Source: Brienomyrus brachyistius | Taxonomy: Eukaryota > Chordata > Actinopteri > Osteoglossiformes > Mormyridae | Assembly (NCBI RefSeq): GCF_023856365.1 | Contig: NC_064540.1 | Span: 12,115,191-12,179,190 of the forward strand | Direction of reading: 5' to 3' | Length of the DNA stretch: 64,000 nucleotides | Part shown: one piece after another, positions 23,565 to 34,007 of the stretch | How the letters are laid out: each line of letters opens with the position of its first letter | How positions within the stretch are numbered: position 1 is the stretch's first letter | Program-made: the position numbers and the translations under genes | The notes under the pieces: generated by a model | Database searches by the model: none | Told to the model about the DNA's origin: nothing | The model's input: only the letters and a program-made list of their open reading frames with translations

Positions 23565-24912
23565 TGGATGAAGGGTTTAGGAGTTTCAGCTCATTAACAT
23601 GTGCCACCCTCTTTTTAAAGGGGCCAGAAGTAATTAGACAATTTACTTAAAATCTATTTCCTGGACAGGTGTGGGCAATTCATTCGTTAATCTCATTATA
23701 AATTAAGCAGATAAAAGGCCTGGAGTTCAATTGAAGTGTCTTGTTTGCATTTGGAAGATTGAGGTGTGAACATACAACATGCGTTCAAAGGAACTTTGTA
23801 TACAGGTGAAACAGGCCATCCTGAGGCTGCGAAAACAGAAAAAAACAAATTTGAGAAATTGCCATAACATTTGGAGTGGCCAGATCCACAGTTTGGCACA
23901 TCCTGAGAAAGAAAGAAAGCATTGGTGAACTCAGCAACACAATTAGGCCTGGACGTCCATGGACGACTACGGTGGTGGATGACTGCAGAATCATTTCCAT
24001 GGTGAAGAGAAACCCCTTCGTAACAGCCAACCAAGTGAACAACACTCTCCAGGAGGTAGGCGTATCAATATCCAAGCCTACCATAAAGAGAAGACTGCAT
24101 GAAAGCAAATACAGAGGGTTCACTGCAAGATGCAAGATGGAGAAGGGCTGAAACAGCTTATGATCTAAAGAGCACCGCATCATCTGTAAAACATGGTGGA
24201 GGCAGTGTGATGGCTTGGGCGTGCATGGCTGCCAGTGGCTCTGGGTCTTTAGTGTGAAGTGATGATGTGACACAGGATGGAAGCAGCCGAATGAATGCTG
24301 AGGTGTTCAGAGGCATCATGTCTGCTCAAATCCAGCCAAACTGATTGGGCGGCGTTTCATAATACGGATGGACAATGACCCAAAACACACAGCAAAAGGA
24401 ACCCAGGACTTTAATAAAGCAAAGAAGTGGAATATTCTCGAATGGCCAAGTCAGTCACCTGATCTCAACCCCAATGAGCATGCATTTAATTTGCTAAAGA
24501 CTAAACTACAATCAGAAAGACCCTGAAACAGCAACTGAAAGCTGCTGCAGTAAAGGCCTGGCAGAGCAGTAAAAAGGAGGAAACCCAGCGTCTGCTCATG
24601 TCCAACAGTTAAAGACTTCAGACAGTCATTGCCTGCAAAGGGTTTTCAACTAAGTATTAGAATTGAACGTTTTATTTGCAGTTATATTTATTTGTCCAAT
24701 TACTTATGAACCCCTGAAAGGAGGGGATTGTGTAGAGAAATTTACTTTAGTTCCCCACGTTTTCATGCAATGTTTTTGTTCTACCCACTGGGTTAAAGCT
24801 GAAAGTCTGCACTTCAACTGCATCTGACTTGTTTCTTTTAAAATGTATTGTGGTGATGTACAGAACTTAACTGAAACTTTGTCTCTGTCCAAATATTTAT
24901 GGCTCTGACTGG
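23565..24912 (+). mobile_element. Tc1-like transposon, internally deleted
   Basis: The frame at 23876-24151 holds the N-terminal paired-like helix-turn-helix region of a Tc1 transposase: ARSTVWHILRKKES, then an RPGRP AT-hook-like motif (about residues 23-27), then TIKRRLHE and YRGFTARCK. Directly after RCK the frame breaks, and the sequence resumes at the SVKHGGGSVMAWACMAASG segment (near 24183-24240). The part with the first catalytic aspartate is therefore deleted. The second catalytic region is recognisable as MDNDPKHT-like sequence near 24366, with frameshifts. Inverted ends survive only in part: 23613-23645 matches the reverse complement of 24696-24732. The right end TATGGCTCTGACTGG is at about 24897-24912. 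The element is not autonomous. Confidence 0.88.
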
Positions 24913-25300
24913 AAATTCAGTTTTCCTGGACACAAAGGTGAAATCACCAGTCACCATCTAAACATTATTGAACCTTAATGAGAAGTCCTGCAATACTGAA
25001 TGTGAAGTATATTTCCCCTTTCTTCATCCCTAAATGCAGTATATTGAAGAATGATCTGCTATCCTGCGACACGCATTTCAGGGCTTGTATGACATCAGAT
25101 GAAGAACTGAAGCAGTTTTAAAGGTAAAAGGCCTCCCTACTCCATATACATAACAGAAAGCGTTATATAACAACTGTTAGGTACCCTTTTGGCTGTTTAC
25201 GGGGTTTGTGAAAAGAACTACGGTACCAAACAGTTCGTGGGTCAATGCTATTAATAATCACTATTATTAGCTATTACTATTAGTAATAATTCTATTTGGG
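24913..25300. other. Non-coding stretch between Tc1 relic and tRNA gene
   Basis: Nothing was recognised except a run of ATT/TAGTAAT-type simple sequence near 25250-25295. Confidence 0.45.
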
Positions 25301-25304
25301 AAAA
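25301..25304 (-). terminator. RNA polymerase III terminator of the tRNA-Phe gene
   Basis: A TTTT run on the minus strand lies 19 bp after the tRNA 3' end, the usual position and form of a pol III stop. Confidence 0.75.
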
Positions 25305-25323
25305 CTTATATGCAGCCGCAACC

Positions 25324-25396
25324 TGCCGAAACCCGGGATCGAACCAGGGACCTTTAGATCTTCAGTCTAACGCTCTCCCAACTGAGCTATTTCGGC
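25324..25396 (-). tRNA. tRNA-Phe, anticodon GAA
   Basis: On the minus strand, 73 bases fold into a full cloverleaf. The acceptor stem GCCGAAA pairs with TTTCGGC before a discriminator A. The D arm TAGCTCAGTTGGGAGAGC also holds the pol III A box. The anticodon loop is CTGAAGA with GAA at its centre. The T arm GGTTCGATCC is also the B box. There is no intron and CCA is not encoded, as expected in eukaryotes. From memory the sequence looks the same as the mammalian tRNA-Phe(GAA). The adjacent TTTT run supports an active gene. Its 3' end is complementary to the primer-binding site of the LTR relic at 33240-33586. Confidence 0.97.
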
Positions 25397-26214
25397 GCGG
25401 TGAAAAACGCCTTCAAACCTCCCTCCAAATTAAAGACTTTGGCATTAGTTAAGTAAGTTAGTGCCTTATAATCTGCGAACGTGAAACATGCAATAAATCA
25501 ATTGCACAAGGTCTGTTTTATATCCCGGGTAAATTATGTCGTACTCACGAAGCCCAATAATTAAAAAATACAGGGCTACGTAACTCTAAGGACGAAAGCA
25601 TTTCAATTGCGTAATGACAAACGACTACGTAATATGCAATTTTATTATTATATTTTTATAATACAAATTTTCATTGATAACATTTTGCTATTTATTTCTA
25701 GCTTATTGGAGTACAGTGGTACCTCGATCGGCTCACGAACTTAATTCGTTCAAGGACGAAAAGTTCGATCGCGACCTGAATCAATTTTTCCCATTTAAAA
25801 TAATGTAAATACAAATAATTCCTTCAAACCTCAGAAACACATTTTTTTTTAATCAGTTTTATGTTTTTCCGTGACCAACAATACACACTTAAATTAAAGT
25901 AACCTTAATTATACACAGATAATGCTAAATAAAACAGTACAACTGAGCATTCTTGTTGGCTGGCTGGTCGCTCGAAAGACGCCAAAACACGGAAAAGAAC
26001 CACAAAACATCCCCTCAGAAAAACTAAACAATTCATATTAAAGGAGTAACAGTCAAAAACAATACAGTAATTTCAAAAATGTTTTTTTTTATTATACTGT
26101 ACATTATTTTCATATGTCTAAAAACTTTTATGTACATTTCGTGATGTGACGCGTTGTATGGCGATGATTTTTTTTTGTTTGTACTGTACAAATAATACGC
26201 AGTTGCCACTATGT

Positions 26215-26477
26215 GCGAATTGAGATGTCACACGGGGCTGTAAGCACGACCAGAAGAGAGGCACGGGAGTCCAGGGATACTGGTAAAACTCGGGATTTAT
26301 TGGAGGGATGAAACAGACGGGTAAGACTGATAAGACTAGGGAAACATACTGGAACACTGACTTAAATGCAGGAGACTAATGAAACAACAAGAAGCAGCTG
26401 GTAAATACAGGCATATATTCCACTTGAGGTAGATGAGGGGGCGTGGCACAGGAGGAGCAGCACGATCAGTGTGTGGC
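26215..26477 (-). repeat. Unclassified repeat block nested in the larger transposon
   Basis: Read on the minus strand it ends in a CCTCCAATAAATCCCGAG tract and then GC-rich sequence, like the block at 9010-9560. It is absent from the second partial copy of the outer element as far as that copy extends. Boundaries are approximate. Confidence 0.3.
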
Positions 26478-26485
26478 AGGAGAAT

Positions 26486-26780
26486 GAGGGACGGATTATG
26501 GGTTGTGTGGGCCCCTGGGCAAAACGTTCGCGAGGCCCCCCACCACCACCACCACAACCACCAAAACTCAAGGGCCCTTTGCAGCCAAACGCCCTCCCTA
26601 TAGGGTCAGGGGCCCTTGTAGGCAGAGGATCAAAGAATGTAGGCCCTCTAAAATAGACAAACGAAAATACATTGTTGATAAGCGTTGCAAATTGTTTTGG
26701 GCTAGGGGCCCCACGGGCCCCCTGCAACCCAAGGGCCCCTGGGCAGCAGCCCTGCTGGCCCGGTCTGTAATCCGTCCCTG
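26486..26780. mobile_element. hAT-type MITE, 295 bp, with 8-bp target duplication
   Basis: The left end reads GAGGGACGGATTA and the right end is TAATCCGTCCCTG, an inverted pair differing at one base. The flanks AGGAGAAT (26478-26485) and CGGAGAAT (26781-26788) match at 7 of 8 bases. An 8-bp duplication is the mark of the hAT superfamily. The inside is rich in GGGCCCCTGGG-type palindromes and has no transposase. The long open frames here come from base composition. Confidence 0.82.
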
Positions 26781-27224
26781 CGGAGAATATAACACTTAAA
26801 TAGGAGTTACTTATTAATTTATGTTATTAATAAAGTATTGCGATTTTATGTATAGATATGTGACTGTTAAAAAACATCACAAACATATTTATCAATCACT
26901 ATCTCTATAACAGAACGTTCACTCCCTATTTTTTTCTTTTTTCAGATATTAGACCTCTGAAGAGATATAGTAAAGACATACATCTACAAAAAGTTTTTTT
27001 CTTTATACATTCCACAACCGTTCTTGGGCATAATGTACGCTTCTTCGTGTTTCGGGTGGTTCCTTGGGGAGCTTTGGGGGGATGTTTGTGTGTTCGCAGC
27101 CTGAAACACGGTTTACGAACCGGTACAAAAAAATTCGATCATCTGGTTCGTAACTTCATTTGTTCGTGAACAGTACTGTTCGTGGGTCGAGGCACCAGTG
27201 CACAAGTTTCATAATGTTCAGTAC

Positions 27225-27597
27225 ACAATTAGGGCTGTACGAAGTTTGGAGGTCTTTAGCTATTGACTGTGCAGACAGTTGGCGACTGGGATTTTACGTG
27301 GTCTACCACTGTGGCTGGGTGGCTGTTGTTCCCAGTTGCTTCCACTTTGTTATAATACCACTAACAGTTGACTGTGGTATATTTAGTAGAGAGGAAATTT
27401 CACGAAATGACCCACGTGGTTTCCTATCACGGGATCACACTTGAATTCACTGAGCTCCTGAGAGTGACCCATTCTTTCACAAATGTTTGTAGAAGCAGAC
27501 TGCATGCCAAGGTGCTCAATTTTATACACTTGTGGTTATGGAAGTGATTGGAAGACTTGAATTCAGTGATTTCCTTTTGGCAATATACAGTACTGTA
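27225..27597 (+). mobile_element. Decayed abundant fish DNA-transposon fragment
   Basis: The body reads AGGTCTTTAGCTATTGACTG, then TTGTTATAATACCACTAACA, CATTCTTTCACAAATGTTTG and the end segment TTTTGGCAATATACAGTA near 27576. From memory this matches a very common teleost repeat ending in a GGCAATATAGTGTA-type terminus. The left part is missing. The superfamily (Tc1/mariner-like) is an inference. Confidence 0.55.
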
Positions 27598-29190
27598 TGC
27601 TAACAGCTTGATTATAGATTAATAGCAAACATTATATGATTATACAATTATAATGTTTGGTATTACAATATAATGTTTGCTATTAATTTATATCAAAGCT
27701 GTGAAGGTATGTTAGGATGTTATGGCATACTTACATGCTACTTAGGAATATTCTACGAACGCATTATAAAGGTATTGTGACGGTGCAGTTAATGTAAAAC
27801 TTACCAAAGGTCCTCCATACTTGTCTAATTCCTGCTCTTATTTCTCTATGTTTACCAGATGTTATTCAGCCTGGAAATTATTTATGCTGCACAGGGGACA
27901 TTTAATATGCACTTTTGGATCAAAGTACATTCTCTTTGGGTCCAGGTGCATCATGTTTTGGACAATGGGGTACTTCTAGGGATACGATTCCAGAACATTC
28001 TGGCTCCAGAATGTTCAAGGTACACGTCCGACTTTGCGAGCTGGTGCCGTCAGGGGTAATAACTGTATCCAAATTTGAGCATAATTCCTGTCCTACTAAG
28101 GGTGGCTGTGTCTCCCATGCTGATACCCACTTGCTTCTGGAAAATTGAAAATGGTTTCCTGTCTGTGACATGGAGCCTGTCAGACATTAACAGAGAGACA
28201 GCAAGGACATCCAGCTCGATGAAGCATCTGAGGAAGCTCTCAGGAGAAAAACGTTACTGACAGCACAATTCAGTAGCTAGAATAAAGGACTGATGTCTTA
28301 TGTTCCCAGAGGTGGGTTAAGTGGACAGTTTTATCTTAAGAATATAAATAAAAAAGTTTTTAAAATGAAAACAGATGATTCATTTTAAGGTAAATGTGAT
28401 TATTGGCCCACATACTTAAAAGTAAGCCGCTCTCCCACAGCTTTCCAGTTCAGGGAGATCTGGCACAGATATATCACAGATGTGCATGGCTAACTATGAC
28501 AAGTTACAACATGGTTCAAATTTCACCAACATGACAGTTTTCTGACACAATAGGTGGTGAGAATTTGTTAGAAAATGAACAGTGATCCTAATCAGATCCT
28601 CAAAGTCTTTGCAGAGGAAGGAGGTCACGCGGGCGTCCGTGTGCTGAGGTGCGGCAAAGATAGGAGATGCATTCAGGCTAATGCCGCTGTGCTGTATGAT
28701 GATGCCTTGTCGTTTGCCAGCTCTTCGTTAAGCCCTGGCGCACACCAGCGACCATGAATGGCTAAATCTCAATGGTTCTTTCCTGCTAAATTTTCCAGCC
28801 AACGGTACTGGCAAAAAGATATAAGTTTCACCAGGCTGGAGTCTAGCGGCCTCCCTTTGGGTAACAGGAAATGCAGACCACATGAAAGTTCCTTCTCTTT
28901 CCAGCCCCAGACAGAGCTGAGCAGCGTCTGCAGGACATAGCTCTCAACAAGCTGCGCTGCAGTTGTCTGATTTTAACTTACCGCTGTAGCAATTCTGATT
29001 GGGGGAACTCGTGGAAAAACTTAAACAGCAACCCTCCACATAAAGTGATTCAAATCTTTTTGTGCAATTTTTTTTTTCAAATTGGTGAATATATTCAGTA
29101 CGTTTATCTAGTTTGATAATGCAATGTCATTTGCAAACTTAGTACATGCTTTGGTTGACTCTGAGGGTTAATGATTACCTGATAAACAGT
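27598..29190. other. Unassigned stretch with short exon-like open frames
   Basis: No gene was recognised. The frames at 27859-28059, 28075-28260, 28575-28757 and 28758-28940 lie close together on the + strand. The first is preceded by an acceptor-like TTTCTCTATGTTTACCAG. Their translations match no family I know and stops separate them. They may be remnants of a decayed gene or chance. Confidence 0.3.
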
Positions 29191-29215
29191 TGAAGAATGA
29201 ATGAATGAATGAATC

Positions 29216-29500
29216 GATGGATGGATGGAGTGGCTAGGGCTGCTGTCTTGCAGCAAGAACGTCCTGGGTTCGATCCTTGGGTCAGGCGTAAGACCTTTCT
29301 GTGTGGAGTGCGTATGCTCTCCACGTTTCCACCGGGGGCTCCAGTTTCCTCCCATAGTCCAAAAGTGTTCTCAGTAGGTTGATAGGCGACTCTGACTTGG
29401 TCCCATGAGTGTGTTGGTTCCTGCCTGTGCCCATTGTTCCCAGGGTAGGCGCTGGTAACCCCGTTTGGGATTAAGTGGTTATGGGGATGGATGGATGCAT
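29216..29500 (+). repeat. SINE-like repeat, diverged plus-strand copy
   Basis: It has the layout of the family at 3246: a B-box-like GGGTTCGATCC near 29266, TGTGTGGAGTGCGTATG, CCTCCCATAGTCCAAAAG, and a GGATGGATGGATG tail. A GAATGAATGAAT tract precedes it. Confidence 0.65.
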
Positions 29501-30640
29501 TGCCGCAGTCCTCACACTGTGTCTGATCTCCAAAACTGAGGGAGTGTTGTGTAAAGTGATGTGAAGGGATAAAACAAGGACTCACCACACTGCAAAACCA
29601 TTTTTGATGGAGTAGTTCAGCATGTGAAGGCCATAGCTTCCATCAAGATGATTGCACTCTGCCAGTAACGATGAAGCGTTCTCAAGTAATCAATGCAGCA
29701 GTTCATTTGTAATCTGCCACAGCCCAAATCATTCTGTGGAAGTTTCATTGTTATTTGATCATAATTTTAGCAGCTGTGTTTCTAAATCACCTTCTTCCAG
29801 TGTCAAATAGTTAATGGTTTAAATACCCATATTCTTTATTTTAACTAATATTTGTTTTCCAAGGGCTGTGGTGTGAATAGCATGATTCTGGAAGTAGTCT
29901 CTACAAAAATCTAAAAATAGTTAAATATCTTTGTCCTTGTTAGTCCTTGTTAGAGGCAATTTTAATGAGACCCTGGTTTGCATGTAGACCACTTCCCACC
30001 ATAAGGAGGTGCTGATGGTTCTAATATAATTATTAGTGAGTTCTGTAGCATTCCCACCTTTCTGGATCATCATAGGAGTGTGTCTTCATGTACTTGGTTT
30101 AAGACAGACATCACAAAAACATAGTACAGTTTTTTGCCTTGCATCTCAGTGTGACATCGCTCCCGCAGCGCTCGCTGACTGTACCTGTGTCCATCTGATA
30201 ACAAAAAAGAAAACTCCAGATGCTGCAGAAAGTTAAATTTATCTTTTGCAAAACATTCCTCTTGTTTACGTATTAGGAGCATTATTGAATAATTTTAAGC
30301 AAAAACTACTGGCTTTGAAATTTCAAACGGGGAAATAATTAAATATGAATGAAGAACAAATTCTATACATTTTAGTAAAGAATTCACTAAAGCAAAGGCA
30401 TTAGAAAATGCTAATATCTGAAATCCCCATGAAGATGATAGTTATATATAATAGTATATGTATATATACTGTTATATATAACTAATTACTGTATATATAG
30501 CTATACATAGTTATATATAGTATTTAATAGAAAGCAGATTATATATCTATTCTCCTAAAGAGTTTATACTGTAGTTATTTAACATCTATTCTATCTTTTC
30601 CATCTTATTTTATTGTATTTTATTTCATTTTTGTTTTTCA
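29501..30640. other. Non-coding stretch with AT-palindromic segment
   Basis: No gene was recognised. From about 30438 to 30520 the sequence is almost only TATA/ATAT steps and can fold back on itself. Confidence 0.45.
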
Positions 30641-30775
30641 TACTTTATCATCTTGTTATATAGTGTTGAACATGTCCAGTGGTGTCTCTGCCTATATGTG
30701 CAGTTGTAGTAAGCAATTTCCTTTCCGGCACCAATAAAGTTCTTTTCTGATTCTGATAAAGGTCTAGTATATAGG
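30641..30775 (+). mobile_element. LINE 3' tail, plus strand
   Basis: The sequence ends in AGCAATTTCCTTTCCGGCAC followed by CAATAAAGTTCTTTTCTGATTCTGATAA, the typical terminal pattern of fish L2-like elements. Coding parts are not recognisable upstream. Confidence 0.5.
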
Positions 30776-30860
30776 TACACACCCATGGGTAGGATTTGGA
30801 GAAAATGGCATATTTCTTTGAACTAGACAACAAAAGAGAATTTAGGAAGAATGTCTTCCC

Positions 30861-31082
30861 TTGAAAATGACAGCCTTCTTACACGTAATACAGGTAAAGC
30901 TTCCAGATTGTGGTTTACCTCATCGTTTGATGGACGACTTTGTGCATGCATTCATCTCGCAATATGGGAAGAAAATAGAGCATTTAACACTGGAAGAGCT
31001 GGATGTTATCACTAATTGCGGCATGTCAGAAAGGAACGCGAGAGGAGGCGAAGGCAAGCCAACAACCCAGGCCGGGCAGTGA
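30861..31082 (+). other. Unrecognised open frame, possible exon
   Basis: A 73-codon frame includes LPHRLMDDFVHAFISQYG and KKIEHLTLEELDVIT. The composition is protein-like, with an amphipathic acidic helix, but no family is recognised. The sequence around 30880-30892 (ATACAGGTAAAG) could be read as a splice site. A GC-type donor AAG|GCAAGC occurs near 31054 but its phase does not join the exon-like frame at 31374. It could be part of an unknown gene, a decayed one, or chance. Confidence 0.25.
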
Positions 31083-31373
31083 TACCTGGCTGTTTGCTAA
31101 TTAAGTCAACCCTCGCAGGAAAGCTCAAAGTAATGTTTTTCTTTCAAAGGCTGTGGGTATCTCCACACTTGTCTATCTTGTTATGTCTTTTTGCATCGAT
31201 GCCAGATCAGAAGTTGGGTTTAATGCATTGGGAAACTAGGAAGTTAATGCTTGGCTGAAACTGCACATTCTAAGTTAATAGATTATTGTCAAAATAGTTT
31301 TGAGTGACTGTATATCGTATAGATATTTGATGTTGTATCGTAATTTCATCTTTCTTTTTCTTTCTCTTTTCAG

Positions 31374-31520
31374 TATGATAATGTTCTACGGTTATATTTT
31401 CCTGTTGCTCTCACAGTAAGAACACGGAAGGTTCTAGAAGGAGTTGTGCAGCAAAAAACGATCAGGTACACATGGCCGGTGAAGCCTAGGGGGAAAACCG
31501 GAGACAAATACAAACATTAA
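31374..31520 (+). other. Possible terminal coding exon of an unrecognised gene
   Basis: A strong acceptor (TTTCTTTCTCTTTTCAG) ends at 31373. From there one frame stays open for 48 codons, starting YDNVLRLYFPVALTVRTRK and ending RYTWPVKPRGKTGDKYKH before TAA (31518-31520). Alternatively AG|GTACAC at 31465 could act as a donor. The basic, compact C-terminus looks coding, but no family was recognised and no upstream exon with matching phase was found. Confidence is low. Confidence 0.3.
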
Positions 31521-31919
31521 AAATAAGATTATAAAACTGATGCTACTTCTGAAATATTCTTCTGCTCTGAGAGCAACGTGGATTCTTGTTTTCATGAAAT
31601 CCTAAGCAACACAGGTGTAACTGGTCAGAGATACGCTACATCTGGCCATCAACTGCTTACGCTAGAAAGGACTGCAGGCATTAAAAGCATAATACTGCAG
31701 TAATGCCAAAATACGTGCTATAAGGCCTACTCCAAGAGTTTCATAGATTCAATTACAGTTACAAGTCAGCACCAGCCTCAGGGATATCATATTTACTTTA
31801 TTTGTATCATCTTTATTGAACCACAACCCTCAACAGGAAAAGTTTTGTGAAGAAGATAAAAATCAATGTTTTATGTGCAGTTGCATCTGAACAGTTTTGA
31901 CATGTTTCAAGGTTACACA
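31521..31919. other. Non-coding stretch
   Basis: Nothing was recognised. Confidence 0.4.
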
Positions 31920-32345
31920 AATTTTAGACATATGAAAATAATGTACAGTATAATTGAAAAAAAAAAATCACATTTTCAAAATTACTGTATTGTTTTTGAC
32001 TGTTAATCAGTCTTTTAATTGTTTCGTTTTTTTTTTTTTTCCTTTGGAGGGAATGTTGTGTGGTTCTTTTCCGTGTTTTGCCGTCTTTCAAGCGACCAGC
32101 CAGTCAACAAGCGTATGCTCAGTTCTACTGTTTTATTTAATTTAGCATTATTTGTGTGTGATTAAGGTTATTTTAATTGAAGTCTATATTCTTGGTCACA
32201 TAAAAATGATTGAAAAAAATCTGTGTTTCTGAGGTTTGAAGGAATTATTTGTATTTACATTATATAATTGATTCAGGTCAACAACAGGTAAACTTTTCGG
32301 GTCACGAACCGAGGCTTCGTGAGTTCGTGAGCCGAGGTACCACTG
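31920..32345 (-). mobile_element. Second copy of the CAGTGGTACCTCG-ended transposon, reverse orientation, partial
   Basis: The right edge CGAGGTACCACTG (ending 32345, followed by TA) is the reversed terminus of the element at 25714. Going left, the stretches GAAGGAATTATTTGTATTTA, GGTTCTTTTCCGTGTTTTG and CATATGAAAATAATGTACAG match the reverse complement of about 25714-26120. Only this half is present; the opposite end was not found. Confidence 0.78.
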
Positions 32346-33239
32346 TATAGTTTTGACCTTTGACCTATAATAGTGTTTCCTCAATTCCTGTTTTTATTGT
32401 CACTTGCTGCTTTTTTTATTGTCACGTCTATTATTTTATTTATTTATTGTTTATTTACATATTTTTTTATAATTGTCTTTTGTGGAAATATATCCTATTT
32501 CTTTATTATGCAAAATACTTTGTCTTGCATTGTGCTTGTAGGATGTAAATAAGGTCTGATTGATTGACTTTAGACACAGTGACATAAGCAGCCGCTCCAT
32601 CCTTTAGATGCAGATGCTTCTTGTGAACATATGGGGGCGCTCAACATCTTCAGTTTAAACATTTCAAAATGTCAGTGACTGTTTATGTATATGCAGGATT
32701 GGGGACCAGGAGTTTATATGTTTCATTACTTTTCAAAAATACATTTTCATGGTCAGTATCAGATATAGGGTTGCATAGACAAGTTTTACCTTTGAAAAGG
32801 GCTCACATCGTGAACGGCTTCAGCACAGACAAGTCAGCAGTCACATCATATAAAAATTGCTAAACTGAAATATTATGAAAAAAAAACTACAGGCATGAGC
32901 TAGCTAGTAATCCACAGATTAAATCTATTAAATACATGCGGTGGACCGCATAATTTGCAATTTTCTCTAATACTTTAATACTTTATCAGACCATTTCAAT
33001 ATATAAGTCTTCTACTAATAGAGTTAGCTTTATAAATGTCAAAATAGAACCACATAAAAAATCTCTAAGAATCAGTCAAACCTATTTATACATAATTCTC
33101 ACCGAAATGTCAAAAACGTACAGGATTGGAATTACATTGCTGTAAATTGCATTAAGCAGTATACGTTTGAAGATAAAAACAATTATAAGATATGCTATTT
33201 ATAGAGAAGTCTGCCCTACAGTACATAGCATTGCATTAT
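32346..33239. other. AT-rich non-coding stretch
   Basis: No gene was recognised. T-rich and TATT-type simple sequence occurs near 32395-32480. Confidence 0.45.
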
Positions 33240-33573
33240 TCGAGCTATTTGTTCCTTATTGTATGTAAGGCTATAAGCAAGCAGATTTCCTTTGTTTGCT
33301 TCCTGCAATGAGAGTCTGTTGTGGGTTTGCTGTACTACCCAACCGTGCATTTTTACTAAGAAATAATGGTAATATTTTGTCAGTGGCTGAAGTTTCGAAA
33401 CTGCACACGTCTCTCCGTGTGACCCATCTGGGATTATTATCCATCCCGGATCCTGGTGTCAGTTTTCGGTGCCCACTTTCTGTCTTGGAATGGCTGTTTC
33501 CTCAAATAAATTCTCCATTCCTGTGCCACGTGAATCTGGTTGCTGTCTGAACCGTCTAAGTGAATATTACGAG
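33240..33573 (+). mobile_element. Possible long terminal repeat of a retrotransposon
   Basis: The block ends directly before a tRNA-Phe-type primer-binding site (33574-33586). It contains a TATA-like GGCTATAAGC (about 33268-33277) and an AATAAA (about 33506), in the order expected for an LTR: promoter, then polyadenylation signal, then primer site. The usual TG start and CA end are not clear, and no second LTR, gag or pol was found. It may be a solo or truncated BEL- or Gypsy-like remnant. The left boundary is a guess. Confidence 0.4.
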
Positions 33574-33586
33574 TGGTGCCGAAACC
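33574..33586 (+). other. Primer-binding site matching tRNA-Phe
   Basis: The 13 bases TGGTGCCGAAACC are exactly the reverse complement of the mature tRNA-Phe 3' end (CCA included). After this the match breaks. A run this long, with CCA pairing included, is unlikely to be chance beside LTR-like signals. Confidence 0.55.
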
Positions 33587-34007
33587 TCAGACGATCCATT
33601 GTCACAGGTACCATGAATTCTTTGTCACTGCTCTGGGTCCTCTGGTTTGTCACAGTACCTGCAGGCTGACCATCAAACACGCTCTCCCCTCCTGGAAGGT
33701 TCGCCAGCAGGAGTCCCAGGGAACTGCTCTCCCACTCATAACGCTGTATAGTATTCATCAAGACACAGACTTTCCTGCAGGCTTGTTCTACAGCATAACC
33801 ACCGTACGGTTTTCTAAAGGTAAGATTATCCTTGCAATCATTTATTAACACTTCAAAAAATTAAATTAATTTCTCCAGCTATATTCGGATTTTAATCTGA
33901 CTGTGACATGACCTTGGGAGAATGCATGCATCGTTATTACAACTGGCTTGAAGCTAGAGCTTTCTTTTAAAAAGCAGGACAGCTGGCTTAAATGCAGTTT
34001 AATCAGC

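Larger units (their letters stand above)
25714..27200. mobile_element. Non-autonomous DNA transposon with CAGTGGTACCTCG ends, interrupted by nested insertions
   Basis: The left end at 25714 reads CAGTGGTACCTCG followed by CTCACGAACTTAATTCGTTC, preceded by TA. The right end, read in reverse at 27200, is CACTGGTGCCTCGACCCACG. These inverted ends with a TA target fit a Tc1/mariner/pogo-class element. No transposase frame was found. The interior holds a T-rich block (26215-26477) and a smaller hAT-type MITE (26486-26780). A reversed partial copy of the left half lies at 31920-32345. Confidence 0.72.

Noticed and set aside
26362..26799. Pro-, Gly- and Thr-rich open frames (98-121 codons) as genes
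   Set aside because: They lie inside the hAT-type MITE and its GGGCCCC palindromes, on both strands.
33770..33822. Relic of dynlrb1 exon 2 before the exon 3 relic
   Set aside because: A donor-like TAAAGGTAAGA and a loosely similar short peptide exist, but base similarity is too low to separate from chance.
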